Source of the DNA: DASUPK01 sp033856335
GTDB lineage: Bacteria > Actinomycetota > Thermoleophilia > Solirubrobacterales > 70-9
Assembly (NCBI GenBank): GCA_033856335.1
Contig: JAWVFG010000070.1
Span: 1 to 34,834 of the forward strand
Reading direction: 5' to 3'
Length of the DNA stretch: 34,834 nucleotides
The notes under the pieces were generated by a model. It was given only the letters and a program-made list of their open reading frames with translations, did not search any database and was not told the origin of the DNA. Positions 1 to 6,191 of the stretch are shown in pieces; position 1 is the first letter of the stretch, and every line of letters begins with the position of its first letter. Made by a program: the position numbers and the translations under genes.

Positions 1-450
1 CGCCGCGGGGTCGATCTGCTCGCGGCTGTGGGTCGAGAGGCCGATGATCGCGCCCGGGCCCCTGATTCGCCGCGCCTCGGCCGGGTCCATGTCGTCCTGC
101 CCGACGTGGACACCGTCTGCGCGCAGCTCGAGGGCCAGATGAGGATCGTCGTTGACGATGAAGAGCGCCCCGTAGGTGTCGGCCAGCCGCCGAAAGGTCT
201 GACCCGAGCGCTCGACGGCGTTACGTGGAAGCTCTCGGTCGCGCAGCTCGATCATCCGCGCCCCGCCGCTCAACGCCGCGTTCAACAGCGCCTCGGGATC
301 CTGGCCGTGCGGGCGGGCGTCGCAGACGAAATAGAGGCGCGCCCAGCGCAGCCGCTGCCGTCGCAGCTCGCCGATTGCCTCGGGAGGTGCTAGGTCCGGC
401 GGCGGTGTTTGTGGCCGCCGAATATGTTGGCCGGGCGCGGCGTCGGTCAC
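1..450 (-). CDS. thiE: Thiamine-phosphate synthase ThiE (3' part beyond window)
   Basis: ThiE joins the pyrimidine (HMP-PP) and thiazole phosphate moieties to make thiamine phosphate in the cytosol. The translated minus strand shows the TIM-barrel ThiE pattern in order: LYFVCDARP (strand 1), GARMIELRDRELP, FIVNDDPHLALELRADGVHVGQDD, and IIGLSTHS. The reading frame runs off the left edge, so roughly the C-terminal third is missing. The first likely start is GTG at 450; no ATG, GTG or TTG lies between it and the conserved domain, so a 30-35 residue N-terminal extension seems obligatory. That extension contains a palindromic repeat (390-433). TTG at 459 is an alternative start, and no clear ribosome binding site is visible. 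The gene is divergent from the riboswitch-led thiO gene, which places it in a thiamine locus. The family call is secure; the start is uncertain. Confidence 0.9.
   Translation of the reverse strand, partial: MTDAAPGQHIRRPQTPPPDLAPPEAIGELRRQRLRWARLYFVCDARPHGQDPEALLNAALSGGARMIELRDRELPRNAVERSGQTFRRLADTYGALFIVNDDPHLALELRADGVHVGQDDMDPAEARRIRGPGAIIGLSTHSREQIDPAA
390..433. repeat. Palindromic element copy A, within thiE 5' end
   Basis: This segment matches two segments in dnaJ (32313-32354 and 32480-32523). Its core is a 7-bp inverted repeat, CGGCGGC (397-403) and GCCGCCG (414-420), around a 10-base T-rich loop ending in TTTGTG. Flanks CTAGGTC on the left and TTGGCCG on the right are also shared with copy C. 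By my alignment about 38 of 43 positions agree with copy C. It lies inside the thiE reading frame and codes there for a Pro/Arg/Gln-rich stretch in a different frame from the one used in dnaJ. Confidence 0.75.
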
Positions 451-498
451 CGCGAGCAAGCGTAGATCAACGCATCCCAGGGGTACGATGAACGTGTA

Positions 499-588
499 AC
501 GGGAGCCCACCAAAGGGCTGAGAGGGCGGCTGAAGCGCCGCCGACCGTCGGAACCTGATCCGGGTAATGCCGGCGCAGGGAGGTTGGA
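499..588 (+). promoter_or_regulatory. TPP riboswitch (THI element) aptamer
   Basis: The segment has all conserved parts of the TPP aptamer. P2 is GCCC (505-508) with GGGC (515-518), followed by CTGAGAG. P3 is GGCGGC (525-530) with GCCGCC (537-542). P4 is CCTG (554-557) with CAGG (576-579). P5 is CCGG (560-563) with CCGG (570-573) around GTAATG, and the 3' end carries GCGCAGGGA. It precedes thiO and thiS-thiG, so it should turn down thiazole synthesis when thiamine pyrophosphate is abundant. A TACGAT at 484-489 is a possible -10 box, but I see no convincing -35. The neighbouring thiE transcript runs the other way and is not covered. Confidence 0.95.
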
Positions 589-614
589 GCGCCTCGGCCA
601 TTCACCCAACGGGT

Positions 615-630
615 GGCTCCCTTCGGAGCC
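615..630 (+). promoter_or_regulatory. Riboswitch expression platform: hairpin hiding the thiO ribosome binding site
   Basis: GGCTCC (615-620) and GGAGCC (625-630) form a 6-bp hairpin with loop CTTC. The 3' arm contains GGAG (625-628), the only good Shine-Dalgarno sequence for the ATG at 637 (8-base spacing). No T-run follows, so this looks like translational rather than termination control. GGCTCCC (615-621) is also an exact complement of GGGAGCC (501-507) on the 5' strand of the aptamer, giving a plausible antisequestor. A second small hairpin, CACCC-AAC-GGGTG (603-615), lies just upstream and would compete for base 615. The switch mechanism is inferred. Confidence 0.6.
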
Positions 631-636
631 CCTCGC

Positions 637-1812
637 ATGACGGCGATGACAGAAGAAACGAACAGCGGATACGACGCGGTCTTCGTCGGCGGCGGCGCGA
701 TCGGCCTGGCTTCCGCCTGGCAGGCGGCACGGCGCGGAGCGCGCGTGTGCCTGCTGGAGCGCGATCGCCCGGGGGCCGGCGCGACCGGCGTTGCGGCGGG
801 GATGCTCGCCCCGGTGGGGGAGGCGTCCTGGGGCGAGGAGGCCCTGCTGTCCTTCAACCTCGAGTCCCTCCGCCTCTGGCCCGCATTCGCGCGGGAACTG
901 GAGGGGGAGTCCCAGATGGAGATCGGCTTCGCACCAGATGGTGCACTGCACGTCGCCCTCGACCGGGACGAGGCCGAGGATCTTCGGCGTCGCTACGAGC
1001 TCCATCGCAAGCTCGGGCTGGACTCTGAATGGCTGACGGGCCGGGCCTGCCGCGAGCTCGAGCCCGGGCTCGCAACCGCGGTCCGCGGCGGCGCCAGGGT
1101 CCCCGGGGAGGCGAGCGTCGATCCGAGGCGCATCGTGTCCGCGCTGCTCGCCGCCCTGGAGCGGCACGACGTGAGCGTTCACGGCGGGGCCGAGGTCATC
1201 TCGGCAGAGCGGCGCGACGGCGTCTGGCTGGTCGAGACGGCTGACGGCCGCGACTTCATCGGGGCGAACCTGGTGTTGGCCGCGGGTTGCTGGTCGGGAG
1301 CGGCCGAGTGGATCCCGCCGGAGGCCCGGCCCCCGGTGCGCCCGGTGAAGGGCGAGATCCTCACCCTTTGTGGCTCGCCCGGCGAGCCGGCCTGCGAGCG
1401 AATCGTGGCCGGCGAGCGGGTCTACATGGTGCCCCGCGCGGACGGGAGGCTGATCGTCGGGGCCACCGTCGAGGAGCGCGGCTTCGACACCACGGTGACG
1501 GCGGGCGGAGTTCACGAGCTGCTCCGCGAGGCCTACAGGCTGATTCCCGAGATATCAGAGCTCGAGCTCGTCGAGACGAGCGCGGGCCTGCGTCCCGGAA
1601 CTCCGGACAACGCGCCGCTGATCGGATTGGGCGCAATCGACGGGCTGCTGGTTGCTACCGGGCATTTCCGGAACGGAGTGCTCCAGGCGCCTCTCACGGC
1701 TGATTGCATTGCGGCGCTCCTCGCCGGCGAGGATCCCGGGTTCGACATCGCTCCGTTCTCGCCGCAACGATTCGCCGAGCGCTCTGCCCCTGCTCCCGTG
1801 GAGGTCGCGTGA
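637..1812 (+). CDS. thiO: Glycine oxidase ThiO (FAD-dependent)
   Basis: ThiO oxidises glycine to the imine (dehydroglycine) that ThiG uses to build the thiazole ring; this is the aerobic route. The 391-residue protein begins with a dinucleotide-binding fold carrying GGGAIG and the following acidic LLERD, which bind FAD. It has the DAO-family middle with GEILTL and MVPRADGRLIVGATVEERGF. It ends with the diagnostic GLRPGTPDNAPLIG and ATGHFRNGVLQAPLTA. I chose ATG 637 because GGAG at 625-628 is well spaced; GTG 613 and ATG 646 are in frame but worse placed. Its stop overlaps the next start in GTGA, showing translational coupling to thiS-thiG. Expression should follow the TPP riboswitch. Confidence 0.95.
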   Translation: MTAMTEETNSGYDAVFVGGGAIGLASAWQAARRGARVCLLERDRPGAGATGVAAGMLAPVGEASWGEEALLSFNLESLRLWPAFARELEGESQMEIGFAPDGALHVALDRDEAEDLRRRYELHRKLGLDSEWLTGRACRELEPGLATAVRGGARVPGEASVDPRRIVSALLAALERHDVSVHGGAEVISAERRDGVWLVETADGRDFIGANLVLAAGCWSGAAEWIPPEARPPVRPVKGEILTLCGSPGEPACERIVAGERVYMVPRADGRLIVGATVEERGFDTTVTAGGVHELLREAYRLIPEISELELVETSAGLRPGTPDNAPLIGLGAIDGLLVATGHFRNGVLQAPLTADCIAALLAGEDPGFDIAPFSPQRFAERSAPAPVEVA

Positions 1813-2783
1813 AGGTCGAGCTCAACGGCGAGGTGGTGGCGCTGCCCGACGACGCGACGGTCGCGACCGCGATCGAAGCCTCGGGAGCACCGCAGCAGCG
1901 CGGCGTGGCGGTCGCACTGGATGGGGAGGTCGTCCCCCGGAGCGAGTGGGAACGGACTCCGCTCTCGGACGGCCGGAAGGTCGAGGTGCTCGCCGCCATC
2001 CAGGGTGGCGCGGACGACGGCTTCGAGCTGGGCGGCCGGCGCTGGGGCTCGCGGTTGATCGTCGGCACCGGAGGCTTCCGCTCGCTCGAGCAGATGGAGG
2101 AGGCCCTGATCGCCTCCGGCACAGAGATCGTCACGGTGGCGCTCAGGCGGGTGGACACGGAGGCGCGGGGGTCGGTGCTCGACGTGATCAGGCGGCTCGG
2201 CCTGTTCGCGCTCCCCAACACGGCGGGGTGCTACACGGCCCGCGACGCGATCCGGACGGCGAAGCTCGCCAGGGAGGCGTTCGAGACGGATTGGCTGAAG
2301 CTCGAGGTGATCGGGGACGACCGGACCCTGCTCCCCGACGCTGTCGAGCTGGTCGAGGCCGCCGAGACCCTGGTCGAGGACGGCTTCACGGTCCTGCCCT
2401 ACACCAACGACGATCCCATCCTCGCCCGGCGACTGGAGGAGGCCGGTTGCGCGGCGGTGATGCCGCTGGGTTCTCCGATCGGGTCCGGGATGGGCATCCG
2501 CAACCCCTACAACGTGCGGATCATCGCCGAGCGCGCAAGCGTTCCGGTGGTCCTCGACGCGGGCATCGGCACGGCATCGGACGCGACACTCGCGATGGAG
2601 CTTGGCTGCGACGCCGTGCTCCTGGCCAGCGCGGTCTCACGGGCCGAGGACCCAGCCGGCATGGCCACGGCGATGCGTTCCGCCGTCGAGGCCGGATGGG
2701 CCGCGCGGCAGGCGGGACGGATTCCGCGCCGCCTCCACGCTGAGGCCTCGACCCCCCTGGAGGGCCAGCCGGACCTCTCCTAG
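1809..2783 (+). CDS. thiSG: Fused sulfur carrier ThiS - thiazole synthase ThiG
   Basis: The protein is 324 residues. Residues 1-67 are a ThiS ubiquitin-like carrier (MKVELNGE..., ending AAIQGG at 62-67). Without a stop the chain continues into ThiG from about residue 72: RLIVGTGGF, LPNTAGCYTARDAI, WLKLEVIGDD with the Schiff-base lysine at K164, YTNDDPILARRL, PLGSPIGSGMGIRNP, and VLDAGIGTASDA. ThiS normally needs a free C-terminal Gly-Gly for thiocarboxylation, so the fusion must be cleaved or work differently. Such bifunctional proteins are known in some bacteria. GTG 1809 has GGAGG at 1800-1804 and overlaps the thiO stop. The gene's own stop shares CTAG with the convergent gene. Confidence 0.93.
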   Translation: MKVELNGEVVALPDDATVATAIEASGAPQQRGVAVALDGEVVPRSEWERTPLSDGRKVEVLAAIQGGADDGFELGGRRWGSRLIVGTGGFRSLEQMEEALIASGTEIVTVALRRVDTEARGSVLDVIRRLGLFALPNTAGCYTARDAIRTAKLAREAFETDWLKLEVIGDDRTLLPDAVELVEAAETLVEDGFTVLPYTNDDPILARRLEEAGCAAVMPLGSPIGSGMGIRNPYNVRIIAERASVPVVLDAGIGTASDATLAMELGCDAVLLASAVSRAEDPAGMATAMRSAVEAGWAARQAGRIPRRLHAEASTPLEGQPDLS

Positions 2784-3376
2784 CTCCGCCGGCGGCGCCC
2801 CGCGATTTGATCGATGCCCTCGCCGGCGGCCCCGAAGACCCAGCCAACCCCATGGGCGGCGCGGTTGACCAAGGAGTCGTCGACGGGCGCCGCGACGCGA
2901 TCGGGGTCCGTGCCCAGCTCGACGGCTGCCTCCCGTACCGCGTCCAGCTGCGACTCGAACCGGCCGGCCCACTCCTCGCAGAAGCCGGCCAGGTCGCGGT
3001 CCTGCCGAGCGCGAGCCAGCTCGGCGAGCTGACGCAGGAGCGTCGTCAGGTGCTCGGCGTCCAGAACGGCGAAGCGCACGACCATCCCCGTGTCCGCGCC
3101 TCGGTCGACGACCGCGGAGCGCACGTCGGCGAAGCGCGCGCCGACCCCCTGCGCCATTGGCCCACCGTGAAGTCCGTAGTCCTCGGTCCGGGGCTTCAGC
3201 GCTTCGAGCAGGCTCTCGGCTTCGCTGACGCCTCGCCGCAGGACGTCCTCGACACCGGTCCCCTCCAGCGCCCGCGCGAGGCGCCCCCAGCGATGAATCA
3301 GGTGTCGTGTGGAGGCGTACAGCTCCCTGTACGCACGGTGCTCGGCGGGATGGAGTCTCGCTTGGTCGTCTGTCAT
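2780..3376 (-). CDS. Conserved-looking helical protein of unknown function
   Basis: I do not recognise this 198-residue protein. It starts MTDDQARLHPAEH and is predicted by eye to be largely helical and soluble. It has no signal peptide, no membrane segment and only one cysteine. A Gly-rich stretch (YGLHGGPMAQGVGARF) and a C-terminal HGVGWVFGAAGEGIDQIAGRRRRS tail stand out. The ATG at 3376 follows directly after the divergent regulatory region; a longer upstream reading would overlap the LexA box and the radical SAM coding region, so I rejected it. Its stop shares CTAG with the end of thiS-thiG. Because the LexA box at 3414-3429 lies about 38 bases upstream, it might also be damage-inducible, but that is inference only. 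Confidence 0.75.
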   Translation of the reverse strand: MTDDQARLHPAEHRAYRELYASTRHLIHRWGRLARALEGTGVEDVLRRGVSEAESLLEALKPRTEDYGLHGGPMAQGVGARFADVRSAVVDRGADTGMVVRFAVLDAEHLTTLLRQLAELARARQDRDLAGFCEEWAGRFESQLDAVREAAVELGTDPDRVAAPVDDSLVNRAAHGVGWVFGAAGEGIDQIAGRRRRS

Positions 3377-3413
3377 GACCAGGCAGTCTGACTTAGTCGG
3401 GACCGGCGGGTGT

Positions 3414-3429
3414 GCGAACATACGTTCGA
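3414..3429. promoter_or_regulatory. LexA (SOS) box
   Basis: GCGAACATACGTTCGA matches the actinobacterial/Gram-positive LexA consensus TCGAAC-N4-GTTCGA at 11 of 12 fixed positions and is nearly palindromic. Its last base is the A of the proposed ATG of the radical SAM gene, so LexA bound here would cover the start region. It lies between two divergent genes and could control both. The site is read directly from sequence; regulation is inferred. Confidence 0.8.
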
Positions 3430-4454
3430 TGCGCTGGGACGCACAGAGAGTGGAGAGAGAGGAGGGCAGGAGCCTGCCGGGCCTGGAGGTCGAGCGAGTC
3501 CGCACCTTCGACGCTCCGGAGGCCCTCGGCATCAACTTCCACGAGGTCAGGGCCAAGTCGGCGCTCAACAAGGTGCCAGGTGACTACCTGCCTTTCAACT
3601 GGACGGTCAACGCCTTCAGGGGCTGCAGTCATGCCTGCACTTTCTGCTTCGCGCGCAGCACCCACACCTACCTGGACCTGAACGCCGGCCGCGACTTCGA
3701 GCGCGAGATCGTCGTCAAGGTCAACGTGCCCGAGCTTCTCCGCGCGGAGCTCAGCAAACCAAGCTGGAAGCGGGAGGTGGTGGCCTTCGGGACGAACACC
3801 GATCCATACCAGTGGGCCGAGGGCCGCTACAAGCTGATGCCGCCGATGATCGAGGCGCTGCGGGACACGCACACGCCTGCATCGGTTCTGTCCAAGTCGC
3901 CGCTTCCCCTTCGCGACCTCGATCTCTATCTCGAGCTGGCGGAGGTCGCCGACGTCAGCGTCAACTTCTCCGTGCCGACCCTCGACGAGAGGATCTGGCG
4001 ACAGACCGAGCCGCACACGCCTCATCCACGCAAGCGGCTCGAGGCCGTGGCCGCCTTCAACGAGGCCGGGATCCCTTCGGGCGTATTGGTGGCTCCGCTG
4101 ATGCCGGGCATCAACGACTCGCCCGAGCTCGTCGAGGAGATCGTCTCCATCGCCGAGGAGGCGGGGGCGACCTTCGTCAACGGAATCGCGCTGCATCTCC
4201 GACCCGGGGTGAAGGAGGTCTTCATGTCCTGGCTCTCGGCGGCCCGGCCTGACCTGGTCCCGCGCTACGAGAAGCTCTACGAAGGCCGGGCCTATGCGCC
4301 GAACGCCGAGCGCAAGCGGATCGGCTCCCTCGTTCGCGCGCCGAACCTGTCCCACGATCCGCGCTACAGCCGGCGGGCCCAGCTCGAGGCACGGCGACGG
4401 AAAAGGACCGCGGCCTCAGCCGAGCCCGAAGTGGTTCAGACGAAGCTCTTCTGA
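3429..4454 (+). CDS. Rv2578c-like radical SAM protein
   Basis: This 341-residue radical SAM enzyme carries a CX3CX2C cluster motif (C66, C70, C73 in GCSHACTFC) that binds the 4Fe-4S cluster activating S-adenosylmethionine. It shares the pattern of the actinobacterial Rv2578c family, which is distantly related to spore photoproduct lyase-type proteins: an N-terminal KSALNKVPGDYLPFNWTVNAF, then FGTNTDPYQWAEGRYKLMPPMIEAL, SKSPLPLRDLDL and VNFSVPTLDERIWRQTEP. The substrate is unknown. A LexA box at the start suggests a DNA-damage role, in line with my recollection that the mycobacterial homologue lies in the LexA regulon. ATG 3429 has no clear ribosome binding site, so a leaderless transcript is possible. 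Confidence 0.85.
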   Translation: MRWDAQRVEREEGRSLPGLEVERVRTFDAPEALGINFHEVRAKSALNKVPGDYLPFNWTVNAFRGCSHACTFCFARSTHTYLDLNAGRDFEREIVVKVNVPELLRAELSKPSWKREVVAFGTNTDPYQWAEGRYKLMPPMIEALRDTHTPASVLSKSPLPLRDLDLYLELAEVADVSVNFSVPTLDERIWRQTEPHTPHPRKRLEAVAAFNEAGIPSGVLVAPLMPGINDSPELVEEIVSIAEEAGATFVNGIALHLRPGVKEVFMSWLSAARPDLVPRYEKLYEGRAYAPNAERKRIGSLVRAPNLSHDPRYSRRAQLEARRRKRTAASAEPEVVQTKLF

Positions 4455-4455
4455 T

Positions 4456-4473
4456 GGCTCTGTAGAGCCGTTT
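4456..4473 (+). terminator. Possible short intrinsic terminator after the radical SAM gene
   Basis: GGCTC (4456-4460), loop TGTA and GAGCC (4465-4469) form a hairpin followed by GTTT, two bases after the stop codon. The stem is short and the T-run is only three bases, so termination is plausible but weak. Confidence 0.35.
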
Positions 4474-4506
4474 AGCGGCGGTCGGCCGGGGTAGATCGTC
4501 GCCATT

Positions 4507-4947
4507 ATGTGTGGGGAGAGGCGGCTCGGAACGGCGCGGGCGGCTGTCCTCGTGGCTATGGCGCTGGTCCCTGTTTCCCTCACCGGCTGCGGCAGGCTCG
4601 ACCAGGACGCCGTCTCGACCGACCTGAAGACGCTCCAGTCCTCCACCGCCGAGGGGATGCTGGTCGCCGGTCAGGCGGCTCGCTCGCGGGCACCGGCGGA
4701 CTTCATCGAGATCCGCACCGCGGAGCTCTCGAAGCAGTCCAAGAACATGGCCAACGCCCTGGCCGAGACACCCACGGAGCACGGATTCCAGGACGCGGCG
4801 AATCGCGGCAACGAGATCGGAAACCGCGCATCGGAGCTCCTCGACGCGCTCCACTCAGATCCCGGAAACAGCAACCTGGCGACGAACGTCACGCACGAGC
4901 TGCGAGCGCTCCATGAGGAGGCCGGCGCGGTGGAGAGCTCGCTGTGA
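4507..4947 (+). CDS. Small exported lipoprotein, first gene of a transporter cassette
   Basis: The 146-residue protein has a basic N-terminus, a hydrophobic stretch (AAVLVAMALVPVSL) and a lipobox LTGC with the acylated cysteine at residue 28. It should therefore be anchored to the outer face of the membrane. The rest is a helical, hydrophilic domain (FIEIRTAELSKQSKNMANAL, ELRALHEEAGAVESSL) with no motif I recognise. It overlaps the Nramp-type gene in GTGA, so the two are made together. A role as an accessory of that transporter is a reasonable guess but unproven. No good ribosome binding site precedes ATG 4507; the nearby TAGATC (4492-4497) may be a -10 box of a leaderless or short-leader transcript. 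Confidence 0.82.
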   Translation: MCGERRLGTARAAVLVAMALVPVSLTGCGRLDQDAVSTDLKTLQSSTAEGMLVAGQAARSRAPADFIEIRTAELSKQSKNMANALAETPTEHGFQDAANRGNEIGNRASELLDALHSDPGNSNLATNVTHELRALHEEAGAVESSL

Positions 4948-6191
4948 AGAAGGTCCTGCAGATCGCTCTCGGGGTGGTCGCCGCGCTGGGCGGCTTCGTC
5001 GACATCGGCGAGCTCGTCTTCAACAGCCAGGCGGGCGCTGAGTTCGGGTACCAGCTGCTCTGGACCGTGCCGATCGGCGTCGTCGGGATCGCGACCTACG
5101 CGGAGATGTGCGGCCGCGTGGCGACGATCACCAAGCGGCCGGTCTTCGACGTGGTGCGCCAGCGCCTCGGCTTCGGGCCCGGCCTGGTCACGTTGATCGC
5201 CAGCGAGGCGATCAACATCCTCACGGTCGCCGCAGAGGTGGGGGGAATCGCGCTGATCCTCCAGCTCTACTTCGCCGACATCCCCTTCCGCGTCCTCCTT
5301 CTGATCGGAGCCGCGGCGATCGTCTTCCTGGTCTGGATCCTTCCCTACGATGGAATCGAGCGCATCTTCGGCTACGGCGGGCTCTGCCTGGCCGTCTACA
5401 TCGTCGCCGCCGTCCACCTGCATCCGGACTGGGGCGACGTGGCGTCTGGCTTCATCCCGCACTGGCAGACTGGCGAGAACACGCTGATCTACTGGTACTT
5501 CGCCGTGGGGGTGATCGCGTCGGCGATGGTTCCCTACGAGGTCTACTTCTACTCGTCCGGGGCCGTGGAGGAGGGCTGGGACGAGAGCGAGGGCGACCTG
5601 GCGGTGAACAGGATGAATGCGCTCTTCGGATTCGCGCTGGGAGGCGTCTTCTCGGTCGCCCTGATCGTGGTCGCGGCCATCCTCTTCCATCCGCTTCAGA
5701 TCAGTCCGGAGTTTCTCGGCACCACCGCGCTCGGCGCTCAGATCACCTTCGGCGAGACCGGCCTCCTCCTTGCGTTCCTCGGAATGATGTTCGCCGTCGG
5801 TGGCGCCGCGATTGAGGGCTCGTTCGCGGGCGCCTACGCGTTCGCCCAGTTCCTCGGCTGGGAGTGGGGGAAGAGCAAGAAGGCGAGGAAGACGAAGAAG
5901 GCACCTGCCTTCACGTCCGCCTGGATGTTCCTGTTCGTGCTCGCCTTCATCATCGACTTCACGGGAGCCAACCCGGTCCTGATCACCGAGTACTCCGTGG
6001 TGCTGGCGGTGGTCGCGCTCCCGCTCACCTACCTGCCGGTGCTTCTGATCGCGCGGGACGAGCGATATATGGGCGAGCACGTCAACGGGCGCCTTGCCGA
6101 CACACTGGGCGTCTTCTACCTGGTGCTGCTCACCGTCGTCTCCCTCGTGGCCCTCCCGCTTCTGTTCGCGACCAATCACGGCTCCGGATGA
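4944..6191 (+). CDS. Divergent Nramp-family metal-ion transporter
   Basis: The protein has 415 residues and about eleven hydrophobic segments. Its start, GGFVDIGELVFNSQAGAEFGYQLLW, aligns with Nramp helix 1, and MVPYEVYFYSSG at 195-206 aligns with helix 6. Classical Nramp proteins use DPGN in helix 1 and MPH in helix 6 to bind divalent metal. Here these read DIGE (D20-E23) and VPY (196-198), so the metal-binding Asn and Met are replaced by Glu and Val while the Asp remains. The fold is Nramp-like, but substrate and coupling may differ. A cytosolic Lys-rich loop (GKSKKARKTKKA, near 310-321) is present. It is coupled to the lipoprotein upstream (GTGA) and the PRC-barrel gene downstream (ATGA). 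Confidence 0.85.
   Translation: MKKVLQIALGVVAALGGFVDIGELVFNSQAGAEFGYQLLWTVPIGVVGIATYAEMCGRVATITKRPVFDVVRQRLGFGPGLVTLIASEAINILTVAAEVGGIALILQLYFADIPFRVLLLIGAAAIVFLVWILPYDGIERIFGYGGLCLAVYIVAAVHLHPDWGDVASGFIPHWQTGENTLIYWYFAVGVIASAMVPYEVYFYSSGAVEEGWDESEGDLAVNRMNALFGFALGGVFSVALIVVAAILFHPLQISPEFLGTTALGAQITFGETGLLLAFLGMMFAVGGAAIEGSFAGAYAFAQFLGWEWGKSKKARKTKKAPAFTSAWMFLFVLAFIIDFTGANPVLITEYSVVLAVVALPLTYLPVLLIARDERYMGEHVNGRLADTLGVFYLVLLTVVSLVALPLLFATNHGSG

Noticed and set aside
603..630. Intrinsic transcription terminator for the TPP riboswitch
   Set aside because: The hairpins are not followed by a T-run, while the 3' arm contains the best ribosome binding site, so translational control fits better.
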